DNA of 20,850 nucleotides from CAZGVW01 sp964529265. Its GTDB lineage: Bacteria > Planctomycetota > Phycisphaerae > Phycisphaerales > UBA1924. Shown here piece by piece: positions 1 through 6,968 of this stretch. The translations under genes and the position numbers were made by a program. The notes under the pieces were generated by a model, which was not told the origin of the DNA, ran no database searches, and saw nothing but the letters and a program-made list of their open reading frames with translations. The stretch is from assembly GCA_964529265.1 (NCBI GenBank), contig CAZGVW010000041.1, forward strand, positions 1 through 20,850, in the 5' to 3' direction. How positions within the stretch are numbered: the stretch's first letter is position 1; each line of letters opens with the position of its first letter.

Positions 1-258
1 GATACCCGCGGCGTCGCCCTGCTCCGCCTGGGCCGTCCCGGCGAAGCCGAGCAGGCCTTCCGGACCGGGCTGAAGCACGATGGCGCCAACCCCGCCCTTC
101 TTGTCGGCCTTGTTGAGTCGCTGGTGGCGCAGGGCAAGCACGAAGACGCGAAGCAGACCATTCGCTTTGTCGAATCCGGAAAGCCTCTGACGCCTGCATT
201 GACGCAGCGTTTCAACGCAGCGCGGGAGCAGCTCGATCTCGCCGCATCCAGTCGGTAA
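1..258 (+). CDS. TPR-repeat protein, C-terminal fragment
   Basis: The window opens inside a reading frame that ends at TAA 256-258, giving 85 visible residues. Residues 8-45 read as a tetratricopeptide-like helix pair (LRLGRPGEAEQAFRTGL, then the second helix NPALLVGLVESLVAQGK), followed by a third helix, EDAKQTIRFVE. TPR domains are protein-protein scaffolds, so this is probably a scaffold or assembly protein, but the rest lies outside the window. The next gene, an RmlA-type nucleotidyltransferase, starts 41 bp downstream on the same strand with no terminator between. They may be co-transcribed, and the TPR protein may belong to a polysaccharide pathway; that link is inference. Confidence 0.7.
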   Translation, partial: DTRGVALLRLGRPGEAEQAFRTGLKHDGANPALLVGLVESLVAQGKHEDAKQTIRFVESGKPLTPALTQRFNAAREQLDLAASSR

Positions 259-299
259 GCACGGAAGCGCCCCACCGGCGCCGCAAAGGAGTCTTGATC

Positions 300-1103
300 A
301 TGAAAGGCGTCATTCTCGCGGGCGGACTTGGCACACGACTGCGGCCGCTCACCCTGGTCACCAACAAGCACCTGCTGCCGGTGTACGACCGGCCGATGAT
401 CTTCTACCCCATCCAGTGCCTGCTCAACGCCGGCGTGCGCGACATCCTCATCGTCACCGGTGGCGATCACGCGGGCGATTTCCTGAAGCTCCTCGGCAAC
501 GGCAAGTCGCTCGGCGTCCGCGATCTGCACTACACCTATCAGGAGGGCGAAGGCGGCATCGCCGACGCCCTCAAACTCGCCGAGGACTTCGCCGATGGCG
601 GCAAAGTCGTCGTGATCCTCGGCGACAACGTGATCGAGCGCAACATCCGGAAAGCCGCGGGCGATTTCTTCACCCAGCCTTCCGGCGCCAAGATCCTCCT
701 CAAGGAGGTGGATGATCCCCAGCGGTTCGGCGTCGCGCGGCTGCAGGATGACCGAATCGTCGAGATCCTCGAAAAGCCCGCCGATCCGCCCAGCCGCCTC
801 GCAGTCACCGGCATCTATATGTACGACAACGACGTCTTCGACATCGCCCGCACGCTGAAGCCCAGTGATCGGGGCGAACTCGAGATTACGGACGTCAATA
901 ACGCGTACATCCAGCGCGGCGACCTCACGCACGATGTGCTCGAGGGCTGGTGGACGGACGCAGGCACGTTCGAGAGCCTCTATCGAGCGACCCGGCTCGT
1001 CGCCGAGGGCGGCGCGAACCGCTGCGATGAGCCCGCCGGCCGCGCCTCCAGCCGCCCGCAGAAAACGGGCCTGGCCGCTGCTTCCGGGGCTCCGCGCCGA
1101 TAA
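300..1103 (+). CDS. rmlA: Glucose-1-phosphate thymidylyltransferase (RmlA-like, short form)
   Basis: Sugar-phosphate nucleotidyltransferase of 267 aa. The family makes dTDP-glucose from dTTP and glucose-1-phosphate, the first step to dTDP-rhamnose and related sugars, in the cytosol. The N-terminus carries the signature GVILAGGLGTRLRPLT (residues 3-18) followed by NKHLLPVYDRPMI. Further conserved blocks are VVVILGDNV, RFGVA, IVEILEKP, AVTGIYMYD, RGELEITDVNNAYI and GWWTDAGTFESL. The core ends near residue 240, as in the short thymidylyltransferase variant, and about 27 extra low-complexity residues follow. ATG 300 is chosen over TTG 294 because AAAGGAG (285-291) lies 8 nt upstream. A strong terminator follows at 1137. 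Specificity for dTTP versus another NTP cannot be read from sequence alone. No rmlB, rmlC or rmlD lies adjacent. Confidence 0.88.
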   Translation: MKGVILAGGLGTRLRPLTLVTNKHLLPVYDRPMIFYPIQCLLNAGVRDILIVTGGDHAGDFLKLLGNGKSLGVRDLHYTYQEGEGGIADALKLAEDFADGGKVVVILGDNVIERNIRKAAGDFFTQPSGAKILLKEVDDPQRFGVARLQDDRIVEILEKPADPPSRLAVTGIYMYDNDVFDIARTLKPSDRGELEITDVNNAYIQRGDLTHDVLEGWWTDAGTFESLYRATRLVAEGGANRCDEPAGRASSRPQKTGLAAASGAPRR

Positions 1104-1136
1104 CGAATCCTCACTCCCTGGTCCCGAAACAAACAC

Positions 1137-1186
1137 GAGCGGGAGCGGAATGCGCAGGTGTCGCGTTCCGCTCCCGCTCTGTTTTC
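1137..1186 (+). terminator. Rho-independent terminator after rmlA
   Basis: Eighteen-base-pair stem (1137-1154 with 1162-1179, one G-T pair) with a 7-nt loop, followed by TGTTTTC. It lies 33 bp after the rmlA stop and is one of the strongest hairpins in the window. Confidence 0.88.
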
Positions 1187-1293
1187 CCCCACCGGCATGC
1201 CCGGCGCTGCGACCGGAAACACGTGTTCACCCCGGGCCGCCGCCGCGCCATTATCGGCGCCGCGCATCGGCGTGCGGAATCACCGCATCCCGC

Positions 1294-1321
1294 TGGACTG
1301 TGCCGGGGGCGCGTGTATATC
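1294..1321 (+). promoter_or_regulatory. Candidate sigma-70-type promoter for the PEP-CTERM-like gene
   Basis: TGGACT (1294-1299), 16-bp spacer, TATATC (1316-1321). Each box matches about four of six consensus bases. It is the only reasonable pair in the 360-bp gap and predicts a leader of about 220 nt. Confidence 0.35.
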
Positions 1322-1327
1322 TCACTG

Positions 1328-1550
1328 ACGAAACGCATCGCTCGGCGGCCGAAGGGCCGGCCGCACGATCGCCGTCCCGGCCGAAATCGCACAAGGCCGG
1401 CCCGCCAGGGCTGCGGGGAGCAAGAGGGTCAGCAATCAGACATATGACAACGCGGGCATGCCCGACTCATGCCCGCTGAAGATTCCGGGATCCCGGCGTG
1501 CCAGCGCAAGGCTGCGCGACAGTCGGACGGGGAATGCAGGAGATCGAAAC
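1328..1550 (+). other. Non-coding leader with hairpins upstream of 1551
   Basis: No credible gene lies between the rmlA terminator and 1551. The stretch contains an inverted repeat 1452-1460/1468-1476 (GCGGGCATG / CATGCCCGC, 7-nt loop) and a 12-bp palindrome at 1485-1496 (CCGGGATCCCGG). A 10-bp palindrome, AACACGTGTT, lies further upstream at 1218-1227. If the candidate promoter at 1294 is used, the first two elements are in the mRNA leader. No known riboswitch consensus was recognised. Confidence 0.35.
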
Positions 1551-2294
1551 GTGAAAAAGGGCATGTATGCAACGGCCGCGGCGTCCGTGTTCCTCGCCTC
1601 GGCGGCGGCGTTCGCGGGCACGGCGAAGGTTGACGGGCTGGGCGGCGCGCTCAGCATGAACTCCGGCACGGTCACGGGCGTCTTCGGCGCCTCGTCGCCG
1701 AGCTTCACCGACACGGCGCTCGAGGCCATCCACGCGGCGCTCCTCGCCGACGGCGTCGACACCGACGGCCATGTCACCTCGCTGCTCATGGACACCGATG
1801 CCGGGCTCGCCTGGGTCGTCCTCGTGGACAGGCAGTTCAACCAGATCGACCTCGGAAACGGAGGCGATGCGACGCTGTCCATGAACTCGTCCGCCAGCAG
1901 CACGAACGCCGAGTTCATCAACGACGACGGCAGCGATATCAGCGTCGTCCTGGATTTCGGAAATGGCCTGCAGACGGCCGGCGGCGTCTTCGACTGGGAC
2001 GGCGTCGAAACGGGCGACGGCTTCGCCTGGGCCGGCCTCGTCCCCGGTGACTTCCTCTCGTTCAACTTCGAGATGATGGAAGGCACGATCGGCGAAGACG
2101 CGCTCAGCGCCGTGGACACCTTCCAGTTCGTCTCCTGGAACAACGGCGAGTGGCAGCTCGTCGATACGGGCGTCTTCTCGCAGAACAGCCAGTTCGCGTA
2201 CAGCGTCCGCGTCGTGCCCCTGCCCCAGCCCGCCGTGCTCGGCATGGCCGGTCTGGCCGCCATCGGCGCCATCCGCCGCCGCAAGGCCGTCTGA
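1551..2294 (+). CDS. Exported protein with PEP-CTERM-like C-terminal sorting tail
   Basis: 247-aa secreted protein. It has an N-terminal signal peptide (KK, then an alanine-rich hydrophobic core ending AAAFAG near residue 22), a Gly/Asp/Ser-rich beta-type body with repeated NSG and DGxD patches, and a C-terminal tripartite tail. The tail is VPLPQPAVLGMAGLAAIGA followed by IRRRK: a proline motif, a hydrophobic helix and a basic end. PEP-CTERM/exosortase-type tails have this architecture; here the proline motif is PLPQPA rather than the canonical PEP. The start is GTG 1551, preceded by AGGAGA (1538-1543) at 7 nt; the frame is open further upstream but without signal-peptide character. A terminator follows. 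Its likely fate is cell-surface anchoring or extracellular-matrix association. I do not recognise the central domain. No exosortase gene lies in the window. Confidence 0.72.
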   Translation: MKKGMYATAAASVFLASAAAFAGTAKVDGLGGALSMNSGTVTGVFGASSPSFTDTALEAIHAALLADGVDTDGHVTSLLMDTDAGLAWVVLVDRQFNQIDLGNGGDATLSMNSSASSTNAEFINDDGSDISVVLDFGNGLQTAGGVFDWDGVETGDGFAWAGLVPGDFLSFNFEMMEGTIGEDALSAVDTFQFVSWNNGEWQLVDTGVFSQNSQFAYSVRVVPLPQPAVLGMAGLAAIGAIRRRKAV

Positions 2295-2326
2295 TCAAGG
2301 CACAGCCGGGAAACACGCAACTTCGC

Positions 2327-2357
2327 GGGGCCGCTTCTCCTGAAGCGGCCCCGTTTT
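2327..2357 (+). terminator. Rho-independent terminator after the PEP-CTERM-like gene
   Basis: Eleven-base-pair perfect stem (2327-2337 with 2342-2352), TCCT loop, then GTTTT. It sits in the 75-bp convergent gap. The minus-strand copy has no T-tract, so it serves the plus-strand gene best. Confidence 0.85.
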
Positions 2358-2369
2358 CACTAAGCGCCC

Positions 2370-3344
2370 TCAGAGCAGCGGAAGTGTGCGCTCCAGCACG
2401 TCCAGGGCCGCGCCGAGATACAGCGGATGCCCCTCCCGGTGCAGAAACGCCGGTGCGCAGGCCGCCATGAGCGTCCGTCGCACGTTCGCCAGTTCCGCAT
2501 ATCCATCCCCGTTGTCGAGTCCGCGCGTCTTCCGGGCCTTCGCCATCAGCTTCACCGGCTTGGCCCCGTGCATCGCCTCCGACCTCCCCCAATAAAGTCG
2601 CTCCAGATACACCGCGTCCTCGACCCAGTGCCCCGGATGCGCCTCCGCAAAGTCCAGCAGCACGCACGCCGCATCGCCCCACGCGGAGCCTTCGGGTCGC
2701 CGCATCGCGTTTCCAGGATGCAGGTCGCCGTGGCACCAGTCGGTCAGGGGCCTCGCCTCCCATCGATCCACCAGCGCCGCCAGACGGTGCTGCGTGTGCT
2801 TCACCGCCTCCTTCCACCGCTGCCTTTCCGGAACCTCGTTGTCGCGGAGCGCCCCTCGTGCCGTCTCGAGCAGCCCCGCCCAGTCCGGCGCCGCCCTGTG
2901 GGCCTGGGGCGCCCCAAGGGCCTCCCGCGTGGCCGCATACCACCCCGCAGACGCCCCCGCCAGATCCTCAAAGACCTCCGCATGAGCCTCCGCGCTCAAA
3001 GGGTCGCCCGGCAGCCGCTCCATCACCAGCCACACGAGGTCATACCCGCCCAGTTCCACCCCATGCGCGGCCACCCGGGGCGTCGGCGCCGCCATCTCCG
3101 CCAGGCGCGTGATGATCCGATGCTCCACCGGCGGCACCGGCAGCTTGACGACGACATCCCGCGGCGGGGCGCCATCCTCCACAAAGGTCGCGTAGCCGGT
3201 CGAAGCGCCGCCCCGCTGCCAGTCCGCGCGAAACCACCTGATCTCGCTCAGGCAGCCTCCGCACGCCTCGCGCAGCGCCGGCGCCAGCTGATGCGCGAGA
3301 TCATTCGGCCACTCCTGCGGCGCCGGACGCGCTTCCTCCATCAT
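2370..3344 (-). CDS. APH-fold small-molecule phosphotransferase
   Basis: 324-aa member of the aminoglycoside phosphotransferase / choline kinase-like superfamily, which transfers phosphate from ATP to a small-molecule hydroxyl. Visible elements are the ATP-binding lysine in VVVKLPVP (K68), the hinge region LVMERLPGDPL, the catalytic loop WCHGDLHPGNAM (D207, N212) and the metal-binding LLDFAEAHPG (D231). Length is typical. The substrate cannot be told; chromosomal members usually act on metabolites, so antibiotic resistance should not be assumed. The start is the ATG pair at 3344/3341. No Shine-Dalgarno precedes it, but a TAGAAT box lies 7 nt upstream, suggesting a leaderless message. It lies 66 bp downstream of bioA on the same strand. 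Confidence 0.75.
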   Translation of the reverse strand: MMEEARPAPQEWPNDLAHQLAPALREACGGCLSEIRWFRADWQRGGASTGYATFVEDGAPPRDVVVKLPVPPVEHRIITRLAEMAAPTPRVAAHGVELGGYDLVWLVMERLPGDPLSAEAHAEVFEDLAGASAGWYAATREALGAPQAHRAAPDWAGLLETARGALRDNEVPERQRWKEAVKHTQHRLAALVDRWEARPLTDWCHGDLHPGNAMRRPEGSAWGDAACVLLDFAEAHPGHWVEDAVYLERLYWGRSEAMHGAKPVKLMAKARKTRGLDNGDGYAELANVRRTLMAACAPAFLHREGHPLYLGAALDVLERTLPLL

Positions 3345-3351
3345 CCCGCCG

Positions 3352-3357
3352 ATTCTA
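3352..3357 (-). promoter_or_regulatory. Candidate -10 box for a leaderless APH-fold gene
   Basis: TAGAAT on the minus strand matches five of six bases of TATAAT and ends exactly 7 nt before the ATG at 3344. No convincing -35 was found. It is supported mainly by the same geometry at bioA and at the SDR gene. Confidence 0.4.
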
Positions 3358-3410
3358 GCCGTCCGATCCCGGCCCGCCCCGGGGGACCGCTTCAAGACCG
3401 TCCACCGCCG

Positions 3411-4814
3411 TCACGGACACGCGGTGCGAACGCTCTCGACGAGAATGGGCAGGGCTCGCTCCAGCGTCTCGGCGTCGATCGCAGGCGCCGGGTTGAAGAC
3501 CACGACGTCGCCCAGCGGGCGAATCAGCAGCCCGCGACGCCGCGCCTCCGCACATACAGCCGAGGCCAATTGGGCCTCCGCGGGCAAGGGTCGCCATCGA
3601 TGGCGGGACCTAACCAGTTCGATCCCCGTCATCACGCCGCGGTTGCGCACGTCCCCGACACTCGGGTGGTCGCCCAGTCCCTCCTGCAGCGCCCTCCGGA
3701 TCGTCTCGGATGCGCGTTTCGCGGCCGGAACAACCCCGCGCCGATGAATCAACCCCAACGATGCGATCGCCGCGGCGCACGCCAGCGGATTCCCCGTGTA
3801 CGTGTGGCCGTGATAGAACGTCTTCCCGTCCTCCGGCGCCCCCTCGAACGACTCGGCGACCCAGTCCGTCGCCATGGTGGCCGCCAGCGGAAGGTATCCG
3901 CCGGAAATGCCCTTCCCGAGGCAGAGAATGTCCGGTGCAACGCCCTCCAGTTCGCACGCGAACATCGCGCCCGTGCGCGCGAACCCGGTCGCCACTTCAT
4001 CGGCAATGAGCAGGGCGCCGTGCGACCGGGCCCGCTCGGCGACACCCGCCGCGAACCCCTCCGGCTGCTCGATCATCCCCGCGGCGCCCTGCATCACGGG
4101 TTCGATCACGACCGCGGCGCACCCGTCCCCGACTTCGTCGAGGGCGCGATCGAGCGCATCAAGCGCCTCGTTCCGCGCCTGCTCTCGAAGCCCCTCGTTC
4201 CAGCTCGGCCACTCGGCAGTGCGCCCCACCCTGGCCCCAAGCCGCGCCACATCCGGCGCAGGCGTCGATCGCCGCCGGAAGACGAGGCGCCCATATGGCG
4301 CATGAAACGCCTCCATGTAGCCGACACTCATCGCCCCGATCGTGTCTCCGTGGTAGGCGCCCGACAGCGAAACAACGGTCTTCCGCGCCTCTTCGCCGCG
4401 GTGATGCCACGCGCCGATCGCCATCTTGATCGCCGCCTCCACCGCCGTTGCGCCCGCATCGGAATAGAACACCTTCCTCAGCGGCGCACTGCCCGGCGCG
4501 CTCGGCGCGGCGTCCGCGAGCATGGCCGCAAGTTCGATCGCCGGAATCGTTGCGTGGCCGAGCATCGTCGCATGCGCGACCCTGCACAACTGCTCGCGCA
4601 CGGCGCCGTCGATCTCAGGCACGCAGTGCCCGTGAACATTGCACCAGAGCGACGAAAAGCCGTCGATGTATCGCCGCCCCTCGACGTCGATCAGTTCGAA
4701 TCCTTCGCCCCGCTCGATGATGCAGGGCTCGGACAACCTCCACTGCCGCATCGGCGTGAACGGATGCCACACGTGCGCGAAGTCCAGGGCAGTCAACAGG
4801 TCACCGTCCGCCAT
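3411..4814 (-). CDS. bioA: Adenosylmethionine-8-amino-7-oxononanoate aminotransferase (BioA)
   Basis: 467-aa class III PLP aminotransferase of biotin synthesis. BioA converts KAPA to DAPA and unusually uses S-adenosylmethionine as amino donor. Motifs seen: HVWHPFTPM near the N-terminus (the HPF is characteristic of BioA), YIDGFSSLWCNVHGH, FYSDAGATAVEAAIKMA, SLSGAYHGDTIGAMSVG, LLIADEVATGFARTG and the PLP lysine in CLGKGISGGYLPLAA (K301). The length suits the family. ATG 4814 is chosen because homology begins there; the frame extends to 4892 but that extension overlaps the divergent gene. No other bio genes are nearby. A TAGACT box 7 nt before the ATG and the lack of a Shine-Dalgarno suggest a leaderless transcript. 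Confidence 0.9.
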   Translation of the reverse strand: MADGDLLTALDFAHVWHPFTPMRQWRLSEPCIIERGEGFELIDVEGRRYIDGFSSLWCNVHGHCVPEIDGAVREQLCRVAHATMLGHATIPAIELAAMLADAAPSAPGSAPLRKVFYSDAGATAVEAAIKMAIGAWHHRGEEARKTVVSLSGAYHGDTIGAMSVGYMEAFHAPYGRLVFRRRSTPAPDVARLGARVGRTAEWPSWNEGLREQARNEALDALDRALDEVGDGCAAVVIEPVMQGAAGMIEQPEGFAAGVAERARSHGALLIADEVATGFARTGAMFACELEGVAPDILCLGKGISGGYLPLAATMATDWVAESFEGAPEDGKTFYHGHTYTGNPLACAAAIASLGLIHRRGVVPAAKRASETIRRALQEGLGDHPSVGDVRNRGVMTGIELVRSRHRWRPLPAEAQLASAVCAEARRRGLLIRPLGDVVVFNPAPAIDAETLERALPILVESVRTACP

Positions 4815-4821
4815 GGGCGCG

Positions 4822-4827
4822 AGTCTA
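4822..4827 (-). promoter_or_regulatory. Candidate -10 box for leaderless bioA
   Basis: TAGACT on the minus strand, four of six matches to TATAAT, 7 nt before the bioA ATG, in the 40-bp gap between divergent genes. No good -35 element is visible. Confidence 0.35.
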
Positions 4828-4854
4828 GCGGCTACCCTTCCACCAGGGCCTGAC

Positions 4855-5823
4855 ATGAGCGACCGCGACATCCTCATCCTCGATGGCGCCACCGGAACCG
4901 AACTTCACCGCCGCGGCGTCGATACCTCGCTTCCCCTCTGGTCCGCGCGGGCTCTGATCGGTGACGCCGATGCGCTCTACGCGGTGCACGCCGATTACCT
5001 GGACGCCGGCGCCGACGCCATCACCACCAACACCTTTCGCACCCACAGGCGCTCGCTCGCCCGGGCCGGGCTCGGTCACCGCGCGGAGGAACTCACTCGC
5101 CTCGCCGTGGACGTCGCCCGCCGCGCGCGTGACGACCGCAAGCCCAAGGCTCTGGTCCTCGGCTCCGTGGCCCCCCTCGAAGACTGCTACCGCCCCGACC
5201 TCGCGCCCGACGAAGACTCATGCTCGAAGGAGCAAGAAGAGATCATCCACTCCCTCGTTGAATCCGGCGTCGATCTCGTTCTCATCGAAACCATGAACAC
5301 GGTGCGCGAAGCCTGCGCCGCCGCAGCCGCGGCCGAGCGCCTCGCCCCCGGCAGGTGGATCCTCTCCTGCTGCTGTCGCTTCGAAGGCCCACCGGGCACG
5401 CTCCTGAGCGGCGAATCCATGGCCGACCTGCTGCGCGCCCTCGATCAACGCCTGCCCGCCGGCGCCTCCGCGGCGAGTGCCATAGGCATCAACTGCGTCG
5501 CGGCAACAGACATGGAGCGTCAGGTCCGCAGCCTGCGTTCCATCCTTCCAGCCAATCTCGACCTCATCGCCTACGCCAACGTCGGCAGGCCCGATGACCA
5601 GTACGGCTGGGTCAACACCGATGCTGTCGATCCCGCCCGCTACGCCGCGCTCGCATCCCGATGGATCGAAGCGGGCGCAACGATGGTGGGGGGCTGCTGC
5701 GGGACAACCCCCGCCACGATCCGCGCCCTGGCCCAAGCCGCCGCCCAAAAAGAGAGCCGGCCCGGAGAGCCGGGCCATTCACGTCGGACAGAAGGGGTTC
5801 GCGGCAGGGGACACGTCCTGTGA
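4855..5823 (+). CDS. Homocysteine S-methyltransferase family protein
   Basis: 322-aa TIM-barrel methyltransferase of the zinc-dependent homocysteine S-methyltransferase family, whose members move a methyl group (from S-methylmethionine, betaine or methyltetrahydrofolate, depending on subfamily) to homocysteine to give methionine. It opens with ILDGATGTELHRRG, then DAITTNTFRTHR and LVLIETMNT. The three zinc-ligand cysteines are present: C214 in GINCVA, and C281/C282 in VGGCCGTTP. The barrel ends near residue 300, and a charged low-complexity tail of about 28 residues follows. The start is ATG 4855, only 40 bp from the divergent bioA start. It resembles MmuM or the N-terminal module of MetH/YitJ; the methyl donor is not determinable here. 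Confidence 0.82.
   Translation: MSDRDILILDGATGTELHRRGVDTSLPLWSARALIGDADALYAVHADYLDAGADAITTNTFRTHRRSLARAGLGHRAEELTRLAVDVARRARDDRKPKALVLGSVAPLEDCYRPDLAPDEDSCSKEQEEIIHSLVESGVDLVLIETMNTVREACAAAAAAERLAPGRWILSCCCRFEGPPGTLLSGESMADLLRALDQRLPAGASAASAIGINCVAATDMERQVRSLRSILPANLDLIAYANVGRPDDQYGWVNTDAVDPARYAALASRWIEAGATMVGGCCGTTPATIRALAQAAAQKESRPGEPGHSRRTEGVRGRGHVL
5746..5776 (-). terminator. Possible terminator for the SDR gene, inside a convergent CDS
   Basis: On the minus strand, GGCCCGG-CTCT-CCGGGCC (5776-5759) is followed after seven bases by TTTTT. It lies about 160 bp beyond the SDR stop and within the tail codons of the homocysteine methyltransferase gene. The T-tract is offset, so strength is uncertain. 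Confidence 0.35.
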
Positions 5824-5937
5824 ACACCCCGGACCCTGGCGGACCGGTTCTCATAGGCAGAAGGCTCACTGAGAACACCCTCCACCGCTCGGATATGTCG
5901 CCCGGCGCCCACCCTCTTGCGGGAGTCGCCCGCGGAT

Positions 5938-6861
5938 TCACCCCTCGCGATCCCGAATGGCCTGAATCAGCCGCGCCGAATGTTCCCGGAGGCCCGCATC
6001 ACCCCGATCAAGGGGGATGCCGAGAACCTCCTGCACCGGGGCCTTGTCGAACTGATTCTTCGCCGGCGGGCTTCCATCAGGCTCCACGCGATCCCGCGGA
6101 AGACCGAGCAGATCAACCGCGTGCTCGCCGAATCGCGTGAACTTGGCGTAGCAGTCCGCCAGGTGGAATGTTCGGCCACCTGCTTCGTCTCGCTCAACCA
6201 CGGCAACGGTCGCGCTCGCCACGTCGTCAACGTGAACGAACTTGCCGCCGCCGCCGAACTCCGCAGGCGTCACGCGCCCGCCCTCCAGCAGCCGTTTCAC
6301 CGGCCGATAACCGTGGCTTCGCTGAAGGTGAACCGGCTCTACTCCGTACACCGCCGCGGGCCGCAGAATGACCGTGTGCAGTCCCCACTCCGCACGTGCC
6401 CACGAAAGGTGAGCCTCCACCGCCGCCTTGTACGCGCCGTAGAGCGAGCCCGGGCGAAGCGGGTGGTCCTCGTCAATCAGGCCCTGCCACCGAGGCGAGA
6501 TCTCGTGGTGGACCGCTACGCTCGAAATGAAAACAAACCGCCCAACCCCGGCCCGGTGAGCCGCTTCGAGCAGCCGGATCGACCCTTCCACGTTCTGCCG
6601 AAGGTGGCGCTCCAGATTCCCGGACCGAAGGGCCTCCCAGTCGGCCGAGTTGTGGACCACCGCCTGTGCCTCCGCCAGCAGGTCCGGCCAGATTTCGGGA
6701 TCCGACTGGTCTCCCCGGACGTACCGCCTCACGTACGGATCGATGTGGCCTCGGGCGGAAGCGGGCCGCACCAGCGCCGTCACTTCGTGGCCGCCGCCGG
6801 CGAGCGCTCGCGCCATGGAGGCGCCGAGAAAGCCCGAGGCGCCGGTAATCGCAACGCGCAT
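5938..6861 (-). CDS. NAD(P)-dependent epimerase/dehydratase (extended SDR)
   Basis: 307-aa extended short-chain dehydrogenase/reductase. The Rossmann glycine motif is AITGASGFLG (residues 4-13). The catalytic serine region is FISSVAVH (S113/S114) and the active-site pair is YGAYK (Y141, K145). Other family blocks are VVHNSADW, RQNVEGSIRLLEAA, VILRPAAVYG and GGGKFVHVDDVASA. Such enzymes act on nucleotide sugars, flavonoid-like alcohols or sterol-like substrates. The substrate here is unknown, though other sugar-nucleotide genes (rmlA, a DegT aminotransferase, manA) lie in the window. Start ATG 6861; there is no Shine-Dalgarno, but TAGCAT ends 6 nt before the ATG, which would put the transcription start on the A of the start codon. 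It is divergent from the kinase gene. Confidence 0.8.
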   Translation of the reverse strand: MRVAITGASGFLGASMARALAGGGHEVTALVRPASARGHIDPYVRRYVRGDQSDPEIWPDLLAEAQAVVHNSADWEALRSGNLERHLRQNVEGSIRLLEAAHRAGVGRFVFISSVAVHHEISPRWQGLIDEDHPLRPGSLYGAYKAAVEAHLSWARAEWGLHTVILRPAAVYGVEPVHLQRSHGYRPVKRLLEGGRVTPAEFGGGGKFVHVDDVASATVAVVERDEAGGRTFHLADCYAKFTRFGEHAVDLLGLPRDRVEPDGSPPAKNQFDKAPVQEVLGIPLDRGDAGLREHSARLIQAIRDREG

Positions 6862-6867
6862 TGCCGC

Positions 6868-6873
6868 ATGCTA
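6868..6873 (-). promoter_or_regulatory. Candidate -10 box for leaderless SDR gene
   Basis: TAGCAT on the minus strand ends 6 nt before the ATG at 6861, so +1 would coincide with the start codon. The same hexamer occurs in the well-formed promoter at 8863-8890. The -35 position holds CTGCTT, a weak match. Confidence 0.4.
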
Positions 6874-6902
6874 ACCCTTTGCCGACCATGAAGCAGCGCT
6901 CA

Positions 6903-6931
6903 TTGACACTCCCTTCGCCCGGTCCTAGTTT
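6903..6931 (+). promoter_or_regulatory. Sigma-70-type promoter of the Ser/Thr kinase gene
   Basis: Perfect TTGACA (6903-6908), 17-bp spacer, TAGTTT (6926-6931). The predicted start site is near 6938, which excludes ATG 6888 and TTG 6861 as starts of the kinase and favours ATG 6969. Confidence 0.6.
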
Positions 6932-6968
6932 GCCTGAGAGGGCAAGCGGTGGCGCTGCCCGCGGTTCG

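Noticed and set aside
2370..3344. Antibiotic resistance gene
   Set aside because: The APH fold is shared by many metabolite kinases; there is no mobile element or resistance context, so resistance is not claimed.
2427..4853. 808-codon open frame on the plus strand opposite the APH-fold gene and bioA
   Set aside because: Its translation is Arg/Pro/His-rich without domains, and both genes on the minus strand carry complete family motifs. It is an open-frame artefact of high GC.
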